In this document: positions 33,961 through 43,008 of the stretch, in pieces
Layout: each line of letters begins with the position of its first letter
Numbering within the stretch: the first letter of the stretch is position 1
Virus record (IMG/VR): IMGVR_UViG_3300030107_004579
Coordinates: 1-49,072 of that record
Reading direction: 5' to 3' (one strand)
DNA from: a virus
DNA length: 49,072 bases
The notes under the pieces: generated by a model
Database searches by the model: none
The model's input: the letters and a program-made list of their open reading frames with translations, nothing else
What the model was told of the DNA's origin: nothing
Made by a program: the position numbers and the translations under genes

Positions 33961-34293
33961 TTATTTGCTCTGTTTAATTAATTTGTCAATAGCACTATGT
34001 GCAGTAGATTGTTTTTTACTATGGGTATACCCTTTTTTACTTAAACTTAAATGTTCTGCTTTAGTATTAGCTTTTACTGCTTTACCATTATCGTACATCA
34101 TGTGAGGTTTAAAATTTTTTTTAATTTTACCTCCATCTTTATATGTATTGCTAGGCATACTAGAAGCATCCATTAAATCAATTGTAGGAGCATCAGGCTG
34201 TATAGGAATTTCACCTCCTGTACCATCAGGTAATTCTACTTTAATAGCTTTTTCTTGCTGTTCTCCTGAACCTTTTTTAATTAAATTAGCCAT
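33961..34293 (-). CDS. Structural protein with internal Y-x-x-GG motif
   Basis: This 110-residue protein has an acidic/proline first half (IPIQPDAPTIDLMDASSMPS), the recurrent YKDGGKI motif near residue 50, and a lysine-, histidine- and serine-rich end (KAEHLSLSKKGYTHSKKQ). No family recognised. It sits in a run of small head-associated genes after the capsid gene, three of which carry the same motif. Confidence 0.55.
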   Translation of the reverse strand: MANLIKKGSGEQQEKAIKVELPDGTGGEIPIQPDAPTIDLMDASSMPSNTYKDGGKIKKNFKPHMMYDNGKAVKANTKAEHLSLSKKGYTHSKKQSTAHSAIDKLIKQSK

Positions 34294-34306
34294 TAATAAA
34301 AACCTT

Positions 34307-35128
34307 TCATTTATTTGACTTTTTTAAAGCCCATTTATTAAATCTTTGTGGGTCTTTTTGTTTTAACATTTTTTCATTAATTTCTAAAGCTCGCTTATTA
34401 AATCTTTGTGGGTCTTTAGAATCTTTTTTCTTAGATTTTTTAGGTTTATCTAAATCTTTAGGAGATGCTTCAGTAACCCCATCTAATGCTTCTAAATCTT
34501 TTTTAGGCATATCAGTAACTTTGTTATCAGATTTAACTTTAGATTTAGATTTAGATTTAGGTTTGTCCTTAGGTTTGTCCTTAGGTTTGTCATCAGCTCT
34601 ATTAGTTGAGTATTTACGACCATTCCATTCAAAAGTTCCACCAGGGCCTTGAGCTTTTCTAGCAGCTGCAAAAGCTTCACTAAAACTTTTTGCTTGCTTA
34701 GTGTCTTTTTTATAAGTAGGATAAGCTCCACCTTCAGTAACTTCAACTTTTTTGATATTTTTCTTATCTTTAAGTTTACCTTTATAATCTAGCTTATCTT
34801 TGTCTTTTAAAGTTTTAGCTGTAGTTGTAACTTCTACACCCTTGTCTTTTAATTTTTGTATTTTCTTCTTATTTTTATCAGCCCTTCTAGAAGCTCTTTT
34901 GTCTTTACGAGCTTGCCTTCTTGCTTTACGTTTTGCTTTTCTTTCTTGACGTTTTTTTTCTGCATCTGCAGATTTCTTTTTCAATTCGTCACGTTTAGCC
35001 TGATTTTTTTCATAAATACTTTTAACTTCTCCACCATCTTCATATTTTGCACTAGGAGCTGTATTACCCCTATTACTAGCATTACTTATTGGCCAGTCAT
35101 AATATAATTCTTCTTTACCCTTGGGCAT
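34307..35128 (-). CDS. Lysine-rich structural protein with Y-x-x-GG motif and C-terminal repeats
   Basis: This 273-residue protein has YEDGGEV near residue 28, then an extremely basic region (KKRQERKAKRKARRQARKDK), three to four DKPK repeats, an SKSKSK run, and two copies of a DPQRFNK unit spaced 20 residues apart at the C-terminus. The first part begins ELYYDWPISNASNRGN. Such basic, low-complexity chains can bind packaged DNA or RNA, so an internal head or DNA-condensing role is possible. AAGGAG precedes ATG 35128. No known family. Confidence 0.55.
   Translation of the reverse strand: MPKGKEELYYDWPISNASNRGNTAPSAKYEDGGEVKSIYEKNQAKRDELKKKSADAEKKRQERKAKRKARRQARKDKRASRRADKNKKKIQKLKDKGVEVTTTAKTLKDKDKLDYKGKLKDKKNIKKVEVTEGGAYPTYKKDTKQAKSFSEAFAAARKAQGPGGTFEWNGRKYSTNRADDKPKDKPKDKPKSKSKSKVKSDNKVTDMPKKDLEALDGVTEASPKDLDKPKKSKKKDSKDPQRFNKRALEINEKMLKQKDPQRFNKWALKKSNK
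34335..34417 (-). repeat. Two 23-base perfect direct repeats, 60 bases apart
   Basis: Positions 34335-34357 and 34395-34417 are identical and encode the two DPQRFNK units of the lysine-rich protein. The 60-base period is 20 codons, so the duplication is in frame. The next residue differs (R versus W). Confidence 0.8.
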
Positions 35129-35370
35129 TATTTTCTCCTTTTCCTTGCATCTCTAATTAAACCACCATATTTATAGTTTTTTCCTGATGGTAATGTACCA
35201 TATTTATTAATATATTCCAAAAAAGGTTGAGTTTTAGGATTTACTGATTTTTCCTTAATTACAAACTCTCCTCCTTCTGCTTCTTGAATTTCTCCATTAG
35301 GCAATTCAAAATCAATACCACCTTTTTCATGAGATGGCCCTCTTAATTTACCTTCTAATTTTTTAGCCAT
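35128..35370 (-). CDS. Small head-region protein with GGI/GGE pattern
   Basis: This 80-residue protein starts KLEGKLRGPSHEKGGIDFEL and continues GEIQEAEGGEFVIKEKSV, a short beta arrangement seen in small phage head-region proteins. It ends YKYGGLIRDARKRRK, where YKYGGLI is the recurrent motif, here close to the C-terminus with a basic tail. It overlaps both neighbours by one to eight bases. A small capsid or maturation-associated protein is likely. Confidence 0.55.
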   Translation of the reverse strand: MAKKLEGKLRGPSHEKGGIDFELPNGEIQEAEGGEFVIKEKSVNPKTQPFLEYINKYGTLPSGKNYKYGGLIRDARKRRK

Positions 35371-35677
35371 CTACATTAGCTCCAGCATAATAAGCTAAAA
35401 CAGTACCACTATCTAATTCAATAGATGGAAAATATCCATAAATAGTTTCTTTAGCAGCAAACTCAATAGTTGCTGGAGCATCATCTATTCCTATTTGACA
35501 TTCCGATGTATCTATTACTGCTGTTGCATGTACATATATAGCACAAAAAGGCCCAACATGCTCATCAGTATCATCTATCCATACCATTCCTGCATTTCCT
35601 AATTTTGCATTTTGCGCTTCTTGTACTGTAAATCTTTGTAAACCTCTTCTAAAATTGTCTGTTATTGACGATGCCAT
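35363..35677 (-). CDS. Small capsid-associated protein
   Basis: This 104-residue protein starts SSITDNFRRGLQRFTVQEAQ and continues as a beta-rich domain (FCAIYVHATAVIDTSECQ, ETIYGYFPSIELDSG). AGGGAGGG lies a few bases before the ATG. It follows the 162-residue decoration-like gene. It could be a second head-stabilising or decoration subunit. No family was recognised. Confidence 0.5.
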   Translation of the reverse strand: MASSITDNFRRGLQRFTVQEAQNAKLGNAGMVWIDDTDEHVGPFCAIYVHATAVIDTSECQIGIDDAPATIEFAAKETIYGYFPSIELDSGTVLAYYAGANVDG

Positions 35678-35834
35678 ATTCCCTCCCTGCTCTAAGGACT
35701 GGCTGTCCGTGAATGAGCTAGTTAAATTTTATTATTGTCTTTAGTAGATTCGGGAGCTGCCCTTTATACGACAACCCCCATAGTTCTACAAAACTATTAA
35801 ACCTTATTGATTTGGTTTATTCATTACCTGTAAA
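35678..35834. other. 157-base intergenic region after the decoration-like gene
   Basis: This is the longest gap inside the late operon apart from the 43997 region. It has a weak hairpin AAACC/GGTTT around 35791-35815, a small GGAC/GTCC hairpin near 35696-35708, and no open frame above six codons on the minus strand. It could hold a promoter or processing site for the genes below. No convincing consensus is visible. Confidence 0.35.
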
Positions 35835-36323
35835 TTAACTAAAGATATGAGTTGCTGTGCCATCACCGAATGTGTCGCCACTAAGAACCCATTTAGATTC
35901 TGATATACATTGGAATTTTATCATACCACCAATAAATCTTCCATCTGTATCTGCATCCATTGTTAAGATGTAGTCAGATGCTGCTGGAAAATTCCAGCCA
36001 TCAGTATCTATACCTTCATTTAACGCTTTAACAGTTCCAAGATGGTCTTTATCATGTATTGCAACAACACCTTGATAAGTATCTGCATCTGAAGCAGCTG
36101 TTATAGTTAAAGTACCAGTAAAAGTAGTTCCTATGTGAAACTCGTATACTAAACCAGGTTCTGCTGCTGGAAGAGTAATTGCTATCCCAGCTGCCCTATT
36201 TAAATCATAAACTGTTCCTGAATCAGCTGCTAACACAGTATATGTTGCAACATCAATATTTACAATTTTTTGATTAGTTTCACCAAAACTACCACTATTT
36301 ACATTTAATTTATCGCTTCTCAT
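35835..36323 (-). CDS. Decoration-like capsid protein
   Basis: This 162-residue protein is all-beta, with strands such as ATYTVLAADSGTVYDL, YEFHIGTTFTGTLTIT and GGMIKFQCISESKWVL. It directly follows the major capsid gene. In phages this position is usually taken by a decoration or head-fibre protein that binds the outside of the capsid. GGAGG precedes the ATG. The identity rests on fold pattern and position. Confidence 0.55.
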   Translation of the reverse strand: MRSDKLNVNSGSFGETNQKIVNIDVATYTVLAADSGTVYDLNRAAGIAITLPAAEPGLVYEFHIGTTFTGTLTITAASDADTYQGVVAIHDKDHLGTVKALNEGIDTDGWNFPAASDYILTMDADTDGRFIGGMIKFQCISESKWVLSGDTFGDGTATHIFS

Positions 36324-36336
36324 TATTTGTAACCTC

Positions 36337-37725
36337 CTACGTTATTGTTTCAAAGTTATACAAGCAATGTGTTTCTGGAAGAGTTATTTCAAGACCTGCT
36401 TCTGTAAGAATCATATCTTTTCTTAAATCTTCATCTGCTTGTTGAACGTTAGTTACAATATGAGTATCACGATTTAACCCATTTCCGACTAATGGTCTAT
36501 AATGTATTTGACCCATGTCAACAATCATCATATATGCACTTGAAAAGCCTCTAAATAAAGGTTCTTTAACAAGATTTAAATCACCATGAATTGTGTTAAC
36601 TGCAAGTATTTTATGACCATAAGAACCTTGAACATAGTCTTTATTAATGTCAAATCGTTGATAGTTAGCGCCATCATAAGTTTCTCTAAGCAAACCACCA
36701 GCTCCGAATTTGTTAAACAAACTCATTACAGGCATGCCAGCTAAAGCTAACTTTGCAGAAGAACCACCCCTTGCAGGGTCAAACAAAACTTCCATGTCAG
36801 TTAATAATCTGTCATAGTTAAATTCTGATTCTGCTAATGTTCTATTATATGCTACGCCAGGGGTATACGATAGATTTGCATCTCCAGAAGTTGGTGCAGA
36901 ATTTGCAACTACATGTCCCACAATTCCTTCTGAATATTGTATACCGTCTTGTCTACTACGTTGACCAAAAAGCATTGCTCTTTCAATATCAACTTTATGT
37001 TCTCTTAGTTTAAGATTCCAGATTCTATTCCATTCGTTTGCATATCCTCTTAAATTGGTTGCAATCGCTGTATTTGTCATTTCGGCAGCTGTTTTAAAGA
37101 TTTGAGTATAACCAAAATCATCATCAAGAGACTTTGACCATACATCAGGAGACCCTGTACCCTCTTCAAAAGAAGTACCTATGACTTGACATTTATCATT
37201 ATTAGATAAAACATTATACCCTGTACTAAAATCAGAACTAGGTAATGAAATAATTCTACCTGTGAATGTGTTTGCTGAACCAGTATCAGTTACTGCGCTG
37301 TCAACTCTTACTGTAGCGTAAGCTGTACCAACTGCAGCGTCCAATACTTGAACTGCAAATACCATGCCTTTTTGTAACCAATTAACATCAGTTGCACTAC
37401 CAGAACTTGAATCATCTACAGTAAATGCATATTGTGTTCCTGCAGATACTGCAGAGCCACCGTTTACATCAGCTGCTAATTCAAAACTTCTTGTAGTCCA
37501 ATCGATTTTAGACCTATTTTCTAAAAATCTGAAAACAGGGTCATTGGTTGGCGATTTAGCCATTTTATTTAAATATACAAAAAATGGAGATTCATCTGGT
37601 GTTAATTCTGCTACTCTGTCACTAAAGTCGTATAAACGTCTTTGGTCAGGTGCTTGACCGTAATCAGCACTTGTCGCAGCAGCAGTTAAGTTTGTAGCTT
37701 TTAAGCTACCACTAGTTACTCCCAT
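36337..37725 (-). CDS. Major capsid protein, HK97-fold type
   Basis: This 462-residue protein has the segment FSDRVAELTPDESPFFVYL near its N-terminus. That matches the opening of SU10/DUF5309-type capsid proteins ('V-x-E-L-x-P-D-x-T/S-P-x'). Later parts (NEWNRIWNLKLREHKVDIER, RPLVGNGLNRDTHIVTNVQ) fit the E-loop/spine and axial regions of the HK97 fold. It lies between the scaffold and decoration-like genes. ATG 37725 with GGAG eight bases upstream is preferred to the TTG four codons earlier. It should self-assemble around the scaffold to form the icosahedral shell. Confidence 0.8.
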   Translation of the reverse strand: MGVTSGSLKATNLTAAATSADYGQAPDQRRLYDFSDRVAELTPDESPFFVYLNKMAKSPTNDPVFRFLENRSKIDWTTRSFELAADVNGGSAVSAGTQYAFTVDDSSSGSATDVNWLQKGMVFAVQVLDAAVGTAYATVRVDSAVTDTGSANTFTGRIISLPSSDFSTGYNVLSNNDKCQVIGTSFEEGTGSPDVWSKSLDDDFGYTQIFKTAAEMTNTAIATNLRGYANEWNRIWNLKLREHKVDIERAMLFGQRSRQDGIQYSEGIVGHVVANSAPTSGDANLSYTPGVAYNRTLAESEFNYDRLLTDMEVLFDPARGGSSAKLALAGMPVMSLFNKFGAGGLLRETYDGANYQRFDINKDYVQGSYGHKILAVNTIHGDLNLVKEPLFRGFSSAYMMIVDMGQIHYRPLVGNGLNRDTHIVTNVQQADEDLRKDMILTEAGLEITLPETHCLYNFETIT

Positions 37726-37795
37726 GTTACTCTCCAATTTAATCCTCTATCAGCTACACACATGTGTTTTCAAGTAGGATTTTGTTTTTATTTAA

Positions 37796-38539
37796 TTAAA
37801 ACTTCTGTCTACTTCCAGCATTTACAATCCCATCCCACATAGAGTCAATATCGCTTTTTCTTTCTGGCTGTTGACCATTAAGAACACCACCTTGTTGAGG
37901 TTGGCCTTGATTTTGACGTATCATGTCATAAGGATTGCTTTGCTGCTCTTGTTGTACCTGCTCAGGCTGTCCGTTTATAGCTTGCCACATTTTTAAATAA
38001 CCGTCAATGCCATGTTCAGCAGGATTAGTATTGACAAATTCAACAAAAGATTCTTTTTGCTCTGGAGATAAACCCCTTTTGTCAAGTTCCATTTCAAGTT
38101 TGTTCATGCCAATATCTTTTTGCATTTGATTAACTTGATTTCCTACTGCTTCATTAACTTTCTGGTTAATTGTGTCAGCTTCTTCTTGCTTTCTAAACTG
38201 GTACGATTTAGATGATGGGTCATTATAGGCTTCCCATGGGTCAAACTCATCTTTATCCAATGCTATACGAGGTTGTTCAGTTTTTTGTTCACCACCCCCA
38301 GATACGTTGTCTTTTATTTTTTCAACAATATCTGGTCTTGATTCTAAAAACTTACCAATTTTTTCGTATTTTTTTAGATTTTGATTTTCAGAATATAGTT
38401 TATCTTTTTCAGATTGAAAATACTTAGCTTGAGATTCCCAATCAGAACCAGACTCTTCATTCTGGCCACCTCCTTCATCTTGCCCTACATTATCATTGAT
38501 TTCACCTTCCATTAGATGTTCATTGTTTAATGCGTCCAT
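37796..38539 (-). CDS. Capsid scaffold protein
   Basis: This 247-residue protein is acidic at the start (GEINDNVGQDEGGGQNEESG), helical in the middle (SQAKYFQSEKDKLYSENQNL, VNEAVGNQVNQMQKD) and glutamine-rich near the end, closing WDGIVNAGSRQKF. Acidic N-terminus, central coiled coil and a basic C-terminal helix that docks to the shell are standard for phage scaffolds. It is placed exactly between portal and capsid genes, with one base separating it from the portal. Confidence 0.75.
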   Translation of the reverse strand: MDALNNEHLMEGEINDNVGQDEGGGQNEESGSDWESQAKYFQSEKDKLYSENQNLKKYEKIGKFLESRPDIVEKIKDNVSGGGEQKTEQPRIALDKDEFDPWEAYNDPSSKSYQFRKQEEADTINQKVNEAVGNQVNQMQKDIGMNKLEMELDKRGLSPEQKESFVEFVNTNPAEHGIDGYLKMWQAINGQPEQVQQEQQSNPYDMIRQNQGQPQQGGVLNGQQPERKSDIDSMWDGIVNAGSRQKF

Positions 38540-40570
38540 TTATTTGTCTTCCTTTCTGCGCAATTTCTCTTGTTCATTTTGAGCGTCACTACGTAAACGT
38601 AATTTCTCTGTTTGGAGTTTAACTGCACTACTTAGGTTATTGATTGATTCTTTTGAATTATATTTTTCATCTAATTCAAATTCTTTAAGTTTTCCTTTAA
38701 ATTTCTCAACTTCAGTTTTCTTACGTGAAGAAATTGATTCACGGTGTGCTGTTTGTAAATCACCTGATAGTTTTTTAATTTGTTCTTGAGCGCCAGCTAA
38801 TTGTTGCTGTAATTGATTAACAATATCAGTTCTTTGCATAACGCCTTCTTTGTCAAAAATTTCTGTTTTCTTTAATGCTTCTGTTCTATCTATAAGACCA
38901 GCTTGATATGCTTCCATATAAATATTCCATTCACCCCATTTATTAGATGGCATTGTTGAATTACCTATTACTCTTATATCATATTGGCCTATAACTAAAT
39001 CATTTTCTATTGTTTGCAATTCATTGCTTTTATCATCATATATTCTTTTATTAACAGTATATTCAGTTAAATCATTATTAGGCTGCACTATTCTAAATGT
39101 TTTTCTAAAATTATAATGAGTTTTAGCTAAATTGTAAACAACTCTTCCTAATCTTTTTAAACTTCCTTCAATATCTCTTAATTTTGATTTACTTCTTCTT
39201 TGTCCAAAATCTTCCAACATCATTGTAGCAGAAGATGTTTTAGGAGCAACTTCAGTATTACCTTGCATCATTTCAAAAATACCCATATTTAAATCGATAT
39301 ATTTTTCAATCATTTGTGGTAATTGCATAATTGAATTTGCTAATGGTTGTGGTGAAGGAAAATGAGGCTCTCCAAATGACGGGTCATATTCTATTGTGGC
39401 ATTTGGGTTTGCCCAATCACGTTCAAGTTCTTCAATATCTTCAACGCTTCCATTGGGAATAAGTAATTTTAGGCCTGACGATGCTTGTGCGTGTGATGTT
39501 ATAAGAGACATAGTCTTATTTAAGAACCTCTGAAAATCTTTGTTTTTCCTTACGTCACTCATAGGATAAGGAGTATTTGTCCAAACATTAGGAATAGGTA
39601 CAATAGGATACTTATCAGTATCTAATACCATTTCATACAATACTATTTGACCTAAACTACAAGTAAGTTTTATTCTAGTTTGTGGAACTTCTACAACTTC
39701 TAATAACCCCTGTTTCATTGCTTCAAGCATTTTCTTTTCTGCAAGAAATAGTTCCATGTTTTCTTTATCTAATATTCTTTCTTCACCATTTTGCTTATTT
39801 AATATTCTGTAAAAAGATACTTTAATTTTTGAAAAACTTTCAATTAGTTGATACTTTTCAGAACCTTCACCCCTATCGTAGTCCTTAACATAATCTGGAG
39901 TAAACGAACCCATAGTTCTTTCATTAGAGTTAGATGGATATGTTTCATCATTGTAGTATGGGTCTATATCATCTATAAGCATTTTACCATTTTCTTGTTT
40001 TTCTGATAATTGTGGATATAAATCTAATAATTGAAATTTTGTAAGTATTGTAGAAAGCATCATCCCAGTTGCATCATCAAAATATCTATTTCTTGAATTT
40101 GGGTCTACTACAACTCTAAATGGGTCAACATATGTAAATTTAACTTCACCCCTGCCATAGTCAGCTTCTCTATCTATATATGCATAAAAATATCCTAGGC
40201 CTGTTACAGTATAGTCATGTATAGCTTGTTTAAAAACTTCATCACCATCTGATATATCCCAAACATATTCTAATATAACTTTCCAAACATTAGCTAATTT
40301 GTTGTCTGAATCTTCCCTACCTACTGCAGCAAATTTAGGTGGCTTGGATGTTATGATTGCTTTAAATTGTTCTATGGCTGCGTATAATCTGTCTATTGGA
40401 ACATTTGATTGATTTCTTTCTTCTAATGCTCTTTTTTCACTATTAGTAAAATGATTACCTAAATAGAAATCAATGTCTTCTCTTGCCTGCTGCTCCCATT
40501 CTTTTCTAGCATCATGCCATCTGCGCCACAGCTCTCTAATCTCTTTAACTCTTTTATCTTCTGTAATCAT
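38540..40570 (-). CDS. Portal protein, P22 type
   Basis: This 676-residue protein opens with KEIRELWRRWHDARKEWEQQ and EDIDFYLGNHFTNSEKRAL, the start of P22-like portals. It contains the PLIP-like stem region (VPIPNVWTNTPYPMSDVRKN) and a long C-terminal coiled coil (VNQLQQQLAGAQEQIKKLSG). Portals form a dodecamer at one capsid vertex, through which DNA is packed and leaves. Length matches P22 gp1 (about 725). Neighbours are the large terminase upstream and scaffold downstream, as expected. Confidence 0.88.
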   Translation of the reverse strand: MITEDKRVKEIRELWRRWHDARKEWEQQAREDIDFYLGNHFTNSEKRALEERNQSNVPIDRLYAAIEQFKAIITSKPPKFAAVGREDSDNKLANVWKVILEYVWDISDGDEVFKQAIHDYTVTGLGYFYAYIDREADYGRGEVKFTYVDPFRVVVDPNSRNRYFDDATGMMLSTILTKFQLLDLYPQLSEKQENGKMLIDDIDPYYNDETYPSNSNERTMGSFTPDYVKDYDRGEGSEKYQLIESFSKIKVSFYRILNKQNGEERILDKENMELFLAEKKMLEAMKQGLLEVVEVPQTRIKLTCSLGQIVLYEMVLDTDKYPIVPIPNVWTNTPYPMSDVRKNKDFQRFLNKTMSLITSHAQASSGLKLLIPNGSVEDIEELERDWANPNATIEYDPSFGEPHFPSPQPLANSIMQLPQMIEKYIDLNMGIFEMMQGNTEVAPKTSSATMMLEDFGQRRSKSKLRDIEGSLKRLGRVVYNLAKTHYNFRKTFRIVQPNNDLTEYTVNKRIYDDKSNELQTIENDLVIGQYDIRVIGNSTMPSNKWGEWNIYMEAYQAGLIDRTEALKKTEIFDKEGVMQRTDIVNQLQQQLAGAQEQIKKLSGDLQTAHRESISSRKKTEVEKFKGKLKEFELDEKYNSKESINNLSSAVKLQTEKLRLRSDAQNEQEKLRRKEDK

Positions 40571-40603
40571 AACTCCAAATATAAGAATATTTTAATATAA
40601 AAA

Positions 40604-42169
40604 TCAATACCTTGTCCCAGTCATCCAATTATAGCGTTTTTTAGGCTTAACCCATTCATCGCCACGTTTTTCTTTTTTTGCAGTCCCAGCTTTTTTATTT
40701 CCTCTAGCATACTGCGTTGAAAGCCAAAAAGCATCAATCGTATCATCGTGTGAGCCTTTTGGAAAATCTAATAATTCACCAATAAATTCATGCATATTCT
40801 TTTTTAAATGAACAGCGCCAGCTTTAAACATAGGTTGAAGTCCTTCAAATAACCTATCTTTTTTCTTTTGATTACCATAACCTTTAATACCCTGCTCAAT
40901 ACCTGGTAAAAATTTTCCTTCTTTTTTACTACGCTTATAAACATAATCTCTTAACATCTCTTGATATGAGATTGTTTCAATATTTATTCGTTTAAGTGGT
41001 TTATATCGTTCTGCAATTTTAAATATTTCATCGGCACAGTCCATCGGCAATACTCTTTTTCTCCAATATTCAATAATGTAATAATCATAATTGGAAGTAA
41101 CACCAATAACCATAATAACACTATAATCGTTCCTAGTAGAAATTGTTGAAGCTGGGTCAACACCCATGTAAATATTAACATATTCAATACTCCCATCATC
41201 TAATTTAATATACCATGAATTATGTTCATCACTAAACCTAATATTGCCAGAATAAAAATTATCAACTATATCTTCTTCGTTAAAAATTTGGTCTTCTGGC
41301 GATTTTGCTTGGTTCATATACTCTTGATAAAATTTAGCAGGAGTACCAGAATCAATATAAAATTGTTTTCTTTCTTCTAATTTAGTTAAAGGCCATCTTG
41401 AAGGCCATAATGGAACACCACTATCTAATATTGCTTTATATGTAGTTAAATTCCAAGAATATTCTTCTCCAGTTTTTTGTGCATCATTATATCCTTTAAC
41501 TAATCCATTTAAAAACGAATCATAATGAACAATTGTTCCATTGCACCATAAAAATCCACCTTTATCAAAATCAATAGCAGGATATACTGCAGCTGTTACC
41601 CAGTTTTTAATTTGAGTACGTGCTTCTGGAGTTTTTGTATTTAACTCAGATTCAAAATCATCAAGTATAATTCCAGTATATCTAGTAGATAGCTGTTTTT
41701 TACCCCTAAGACGCTGAGATGCACCTTTTGCAATCATTCTACAGCCATTTTTTGTGGTAAATTCTGTTTTAGTCCATTTATCTCCTTGCAAATCACCAAA
41801 ATAATAATGAATTGCAGGATTTTCATAAATATGGTTTTGTAACCATGCAAGGTTATCTATTGCCTGGTCTTGTGCCTCGCCAACCCAAGCGATAAATTCT
41901 GGGCTTTCTTTTGTCGCAAATAAAAACCTATGTAATACAGCACATGCTGCTAAAGTTGATTTTGCGTGGTCACGAGGCAAAACCAAAGCTAATTGTTGTA
42001 TATCTCTATTGATTAATTTTTTTCCTACTTCTACGTGGAAATCAGGGGTAGCTGATGCTAAAAAATCTTGAGGGGAAAATAATTTACCAAAAACTATTAA
42101 GTCTTCGTGTGCCATCTTTAGGACTTTCTCTTTTTCAGAGATATTTCCATTAAGATTTAAATTAGCCAT
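40604..42169 (-). CDS. terL: Terminase large subunit
   Basis: This 521-residue protein has the packaging motor and nuclease of TerL. The ATPase Walker A is LPRDHAK70ST, and Walker B is TGIILD170D171FES. The RNase H-like nuclease has D338 in GVDPAST, an acidic IETI region near 398 and D475, D476, D479 in SHDDTIDAFW. The motor pumps DNA into the prohead and the nuclease cuts it at headful or cos. It follows the 135-residue gene with overlapping stop and start (ATTAATG arrangement), and the portal gene follows. Identity is secure; headful versus cos cutting cannot be told from the protein. Confidence 0.93.
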   Translation of the reverse strand: MANLNLNGNISEKEKVLKMAHEDLIVFGKLFSPQDFLASATPDFHVEVGKKLINRDIQQLALVLPRDHAKSTLAACAVLHRFLFATKESPEFIAWVGEAQDQAIDNLAWLQNHIYENPAIHYYFGDLQGDKWTKTEFTTKNGCRMIAKGASQRLRGKKQLSTRYTGIILDDFESELNTKTPEARTQIKNWVTAAVYPAIDFDKGGFLWCNGTIVHYDSFLNGLVKGYNDAQKTGEEYSWNLTTYKAILDSGVPLWPSRWPLTKLEERKQFYIDSGTPAKFYQEYMNQAKSPEDQIFNEEDIVDNFYSGNIRFSDEHNSWYIKLDDGSIEYVNIYMGVDPASTISTRNDYSVIMVIGVTSNYDYYIIEYWRKRVLPMDCADEIFKIAERYKPLKRINIETISYQEMLRDYVYKRSKKEGKFLPGIEQGIKGYGNQKKKDRLFEGLQPMFKAGAVHLKKNMHEFIGELLDFPKGSHDDTIDAFWLSTQYARGNKKAGTAKKEKRGDEWVKPKKRYNWMTGTRY

Positions 42170-42576
42170 TAATCACCAACTATTAAATTATATAAATATC
42201 TAAGTGGTTTGCCTGAATAATTAAGTTCTTTAATAATATCACCTCTATTTTCAGATGTTAGTGTATCTGAAAAAGCAGGATTTTTTGTAACTTCTGATAT
42301 TAAATTAACTAAATTTTGTATTTGTTTGTCTTTTGTAGGATAACCAGGTTCATACCTTAAAATTTCTCTTGAATCACCACCTTCTGTTTGTGCGCCATAT
42401 AAATAGTTAGTGCCACCTCCAAAAGGAGTCATCCCACTTCTTTGTAGTTGAATTGTTTCTGGGTCTATTTGATTTGCTAAGTCATCAAGAGATGTTAACT
42501 CATCTATTTGCGAATGTGCATTTTCTACTTTACCACCATGTCCATACATCATTTGCATTTTTTGTTTATAATTCAT
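42169..42576 (-). CDS. Small protein with N-terminal Y-x-x-GG motif, packaging region
   Basis: This 135-residue protein starts MNYKQKMQMMYGHGGKVENA, with YGHGGKV at residues 10-16. The rest is helical and polar (DELTSLDDLANQIDPETIQL, NLVNLISEVTKNPAFSD) with a central glycine-rich loop. It lies between the M15 peptidase and TerL and overlaps TerL. As one of six proteins with the motif, it may be incorporated in the head. No family recognised. Confidence 0.55.
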   Translation of the reverse strand: MNYKQKMQMMYGHGGKVENAHSQIDELTSLDDLANQIDPETIQLQRSGMTPFGGGTNYLYGAQTEGGDSREILRYEPGYPTKDKQIQNLVNLISEVTKNPAFSDTLTSENRGDIIKELNYSGKPLRYLYNLIVGD

Positions 42577-42617
42577 TATAATTCCATTCCGTTTCTGGTG
42601 TAGTACACCAATAATTG

Positions 42618-43007
42618 TTATTTAAGTTCAAAATGAGGTAAGTCTTTGAATCCTGTATCTTTGACTTCTGTGTCATTATCCCAATCTCCTCCCCATCTAA
42701 TTGTTATTCCCATTGAAGATGCTATGCCTTTAACAAAACCAGCAAAATAATACATTCTGTCAGTATCATTCCAATCAACAGGATAAGGAACGACATCCAC
42801 AGCTTTACTTGGAGAAGCATTATGTCTACCTTTGGGGTATTTAACTTTTGATTTACCTTCATTAAAATATCTGTTTTGAAGTTTTTCACCTCTATGCCCT
42901 TCAAGAACGGAACAATCAAAGTGTTTAACGACTTCGTTGAATAATTTTTGTAAGTCTTTTTCACAGGTTTCTAACCTTTCCCTAGACCTTTTCCCAAATT
43001 TAGCCAT
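42618..43007 (-). CDS. M15-family D-Ala-type peptidase (endolysin candidate)
   Basis: This 129-residue protein carries the zinc ligands of VanY/M15 peptidases: H62 and D71 in GRHNASPSKAVDV, and H125 in DLPHFELK. The pattern matches phage T5-type L-alanyl-D-glutamate peptidase endolysins, including RWGGDWD before the last histidine. These enzymes cut peptide stems of cell-wall peptidoglycan. It has no signal peptide, so a holin or other route would be needed for release. It lies unusually between TerS and TerL rather than in a lysis cassette. GGAGG lies about ten bases before ATG 43007. Confidence 0.82.
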   Translation of the reverse strand: MAKFGKRSRERLETCEKDLQKLFNEVVKHFDCSVLEGHRGEKLQNRYFNEGKSKVKYPKGRHNASPSKAVDVVPYPVDWNDTDRMYYFAGFVKGIASSMGITIRWGGDWDNDTEVKDTGFKDLPHFELK

Positions 43008-43008
43008 A

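Noticed and set aside
37758-37767. ACACATGTGT palindrome before the capsid gene as an operator
   Set aside because: A ten-base palindrome occurs only once here and no matching regulator site was seen elsewhere, so chance is likely.
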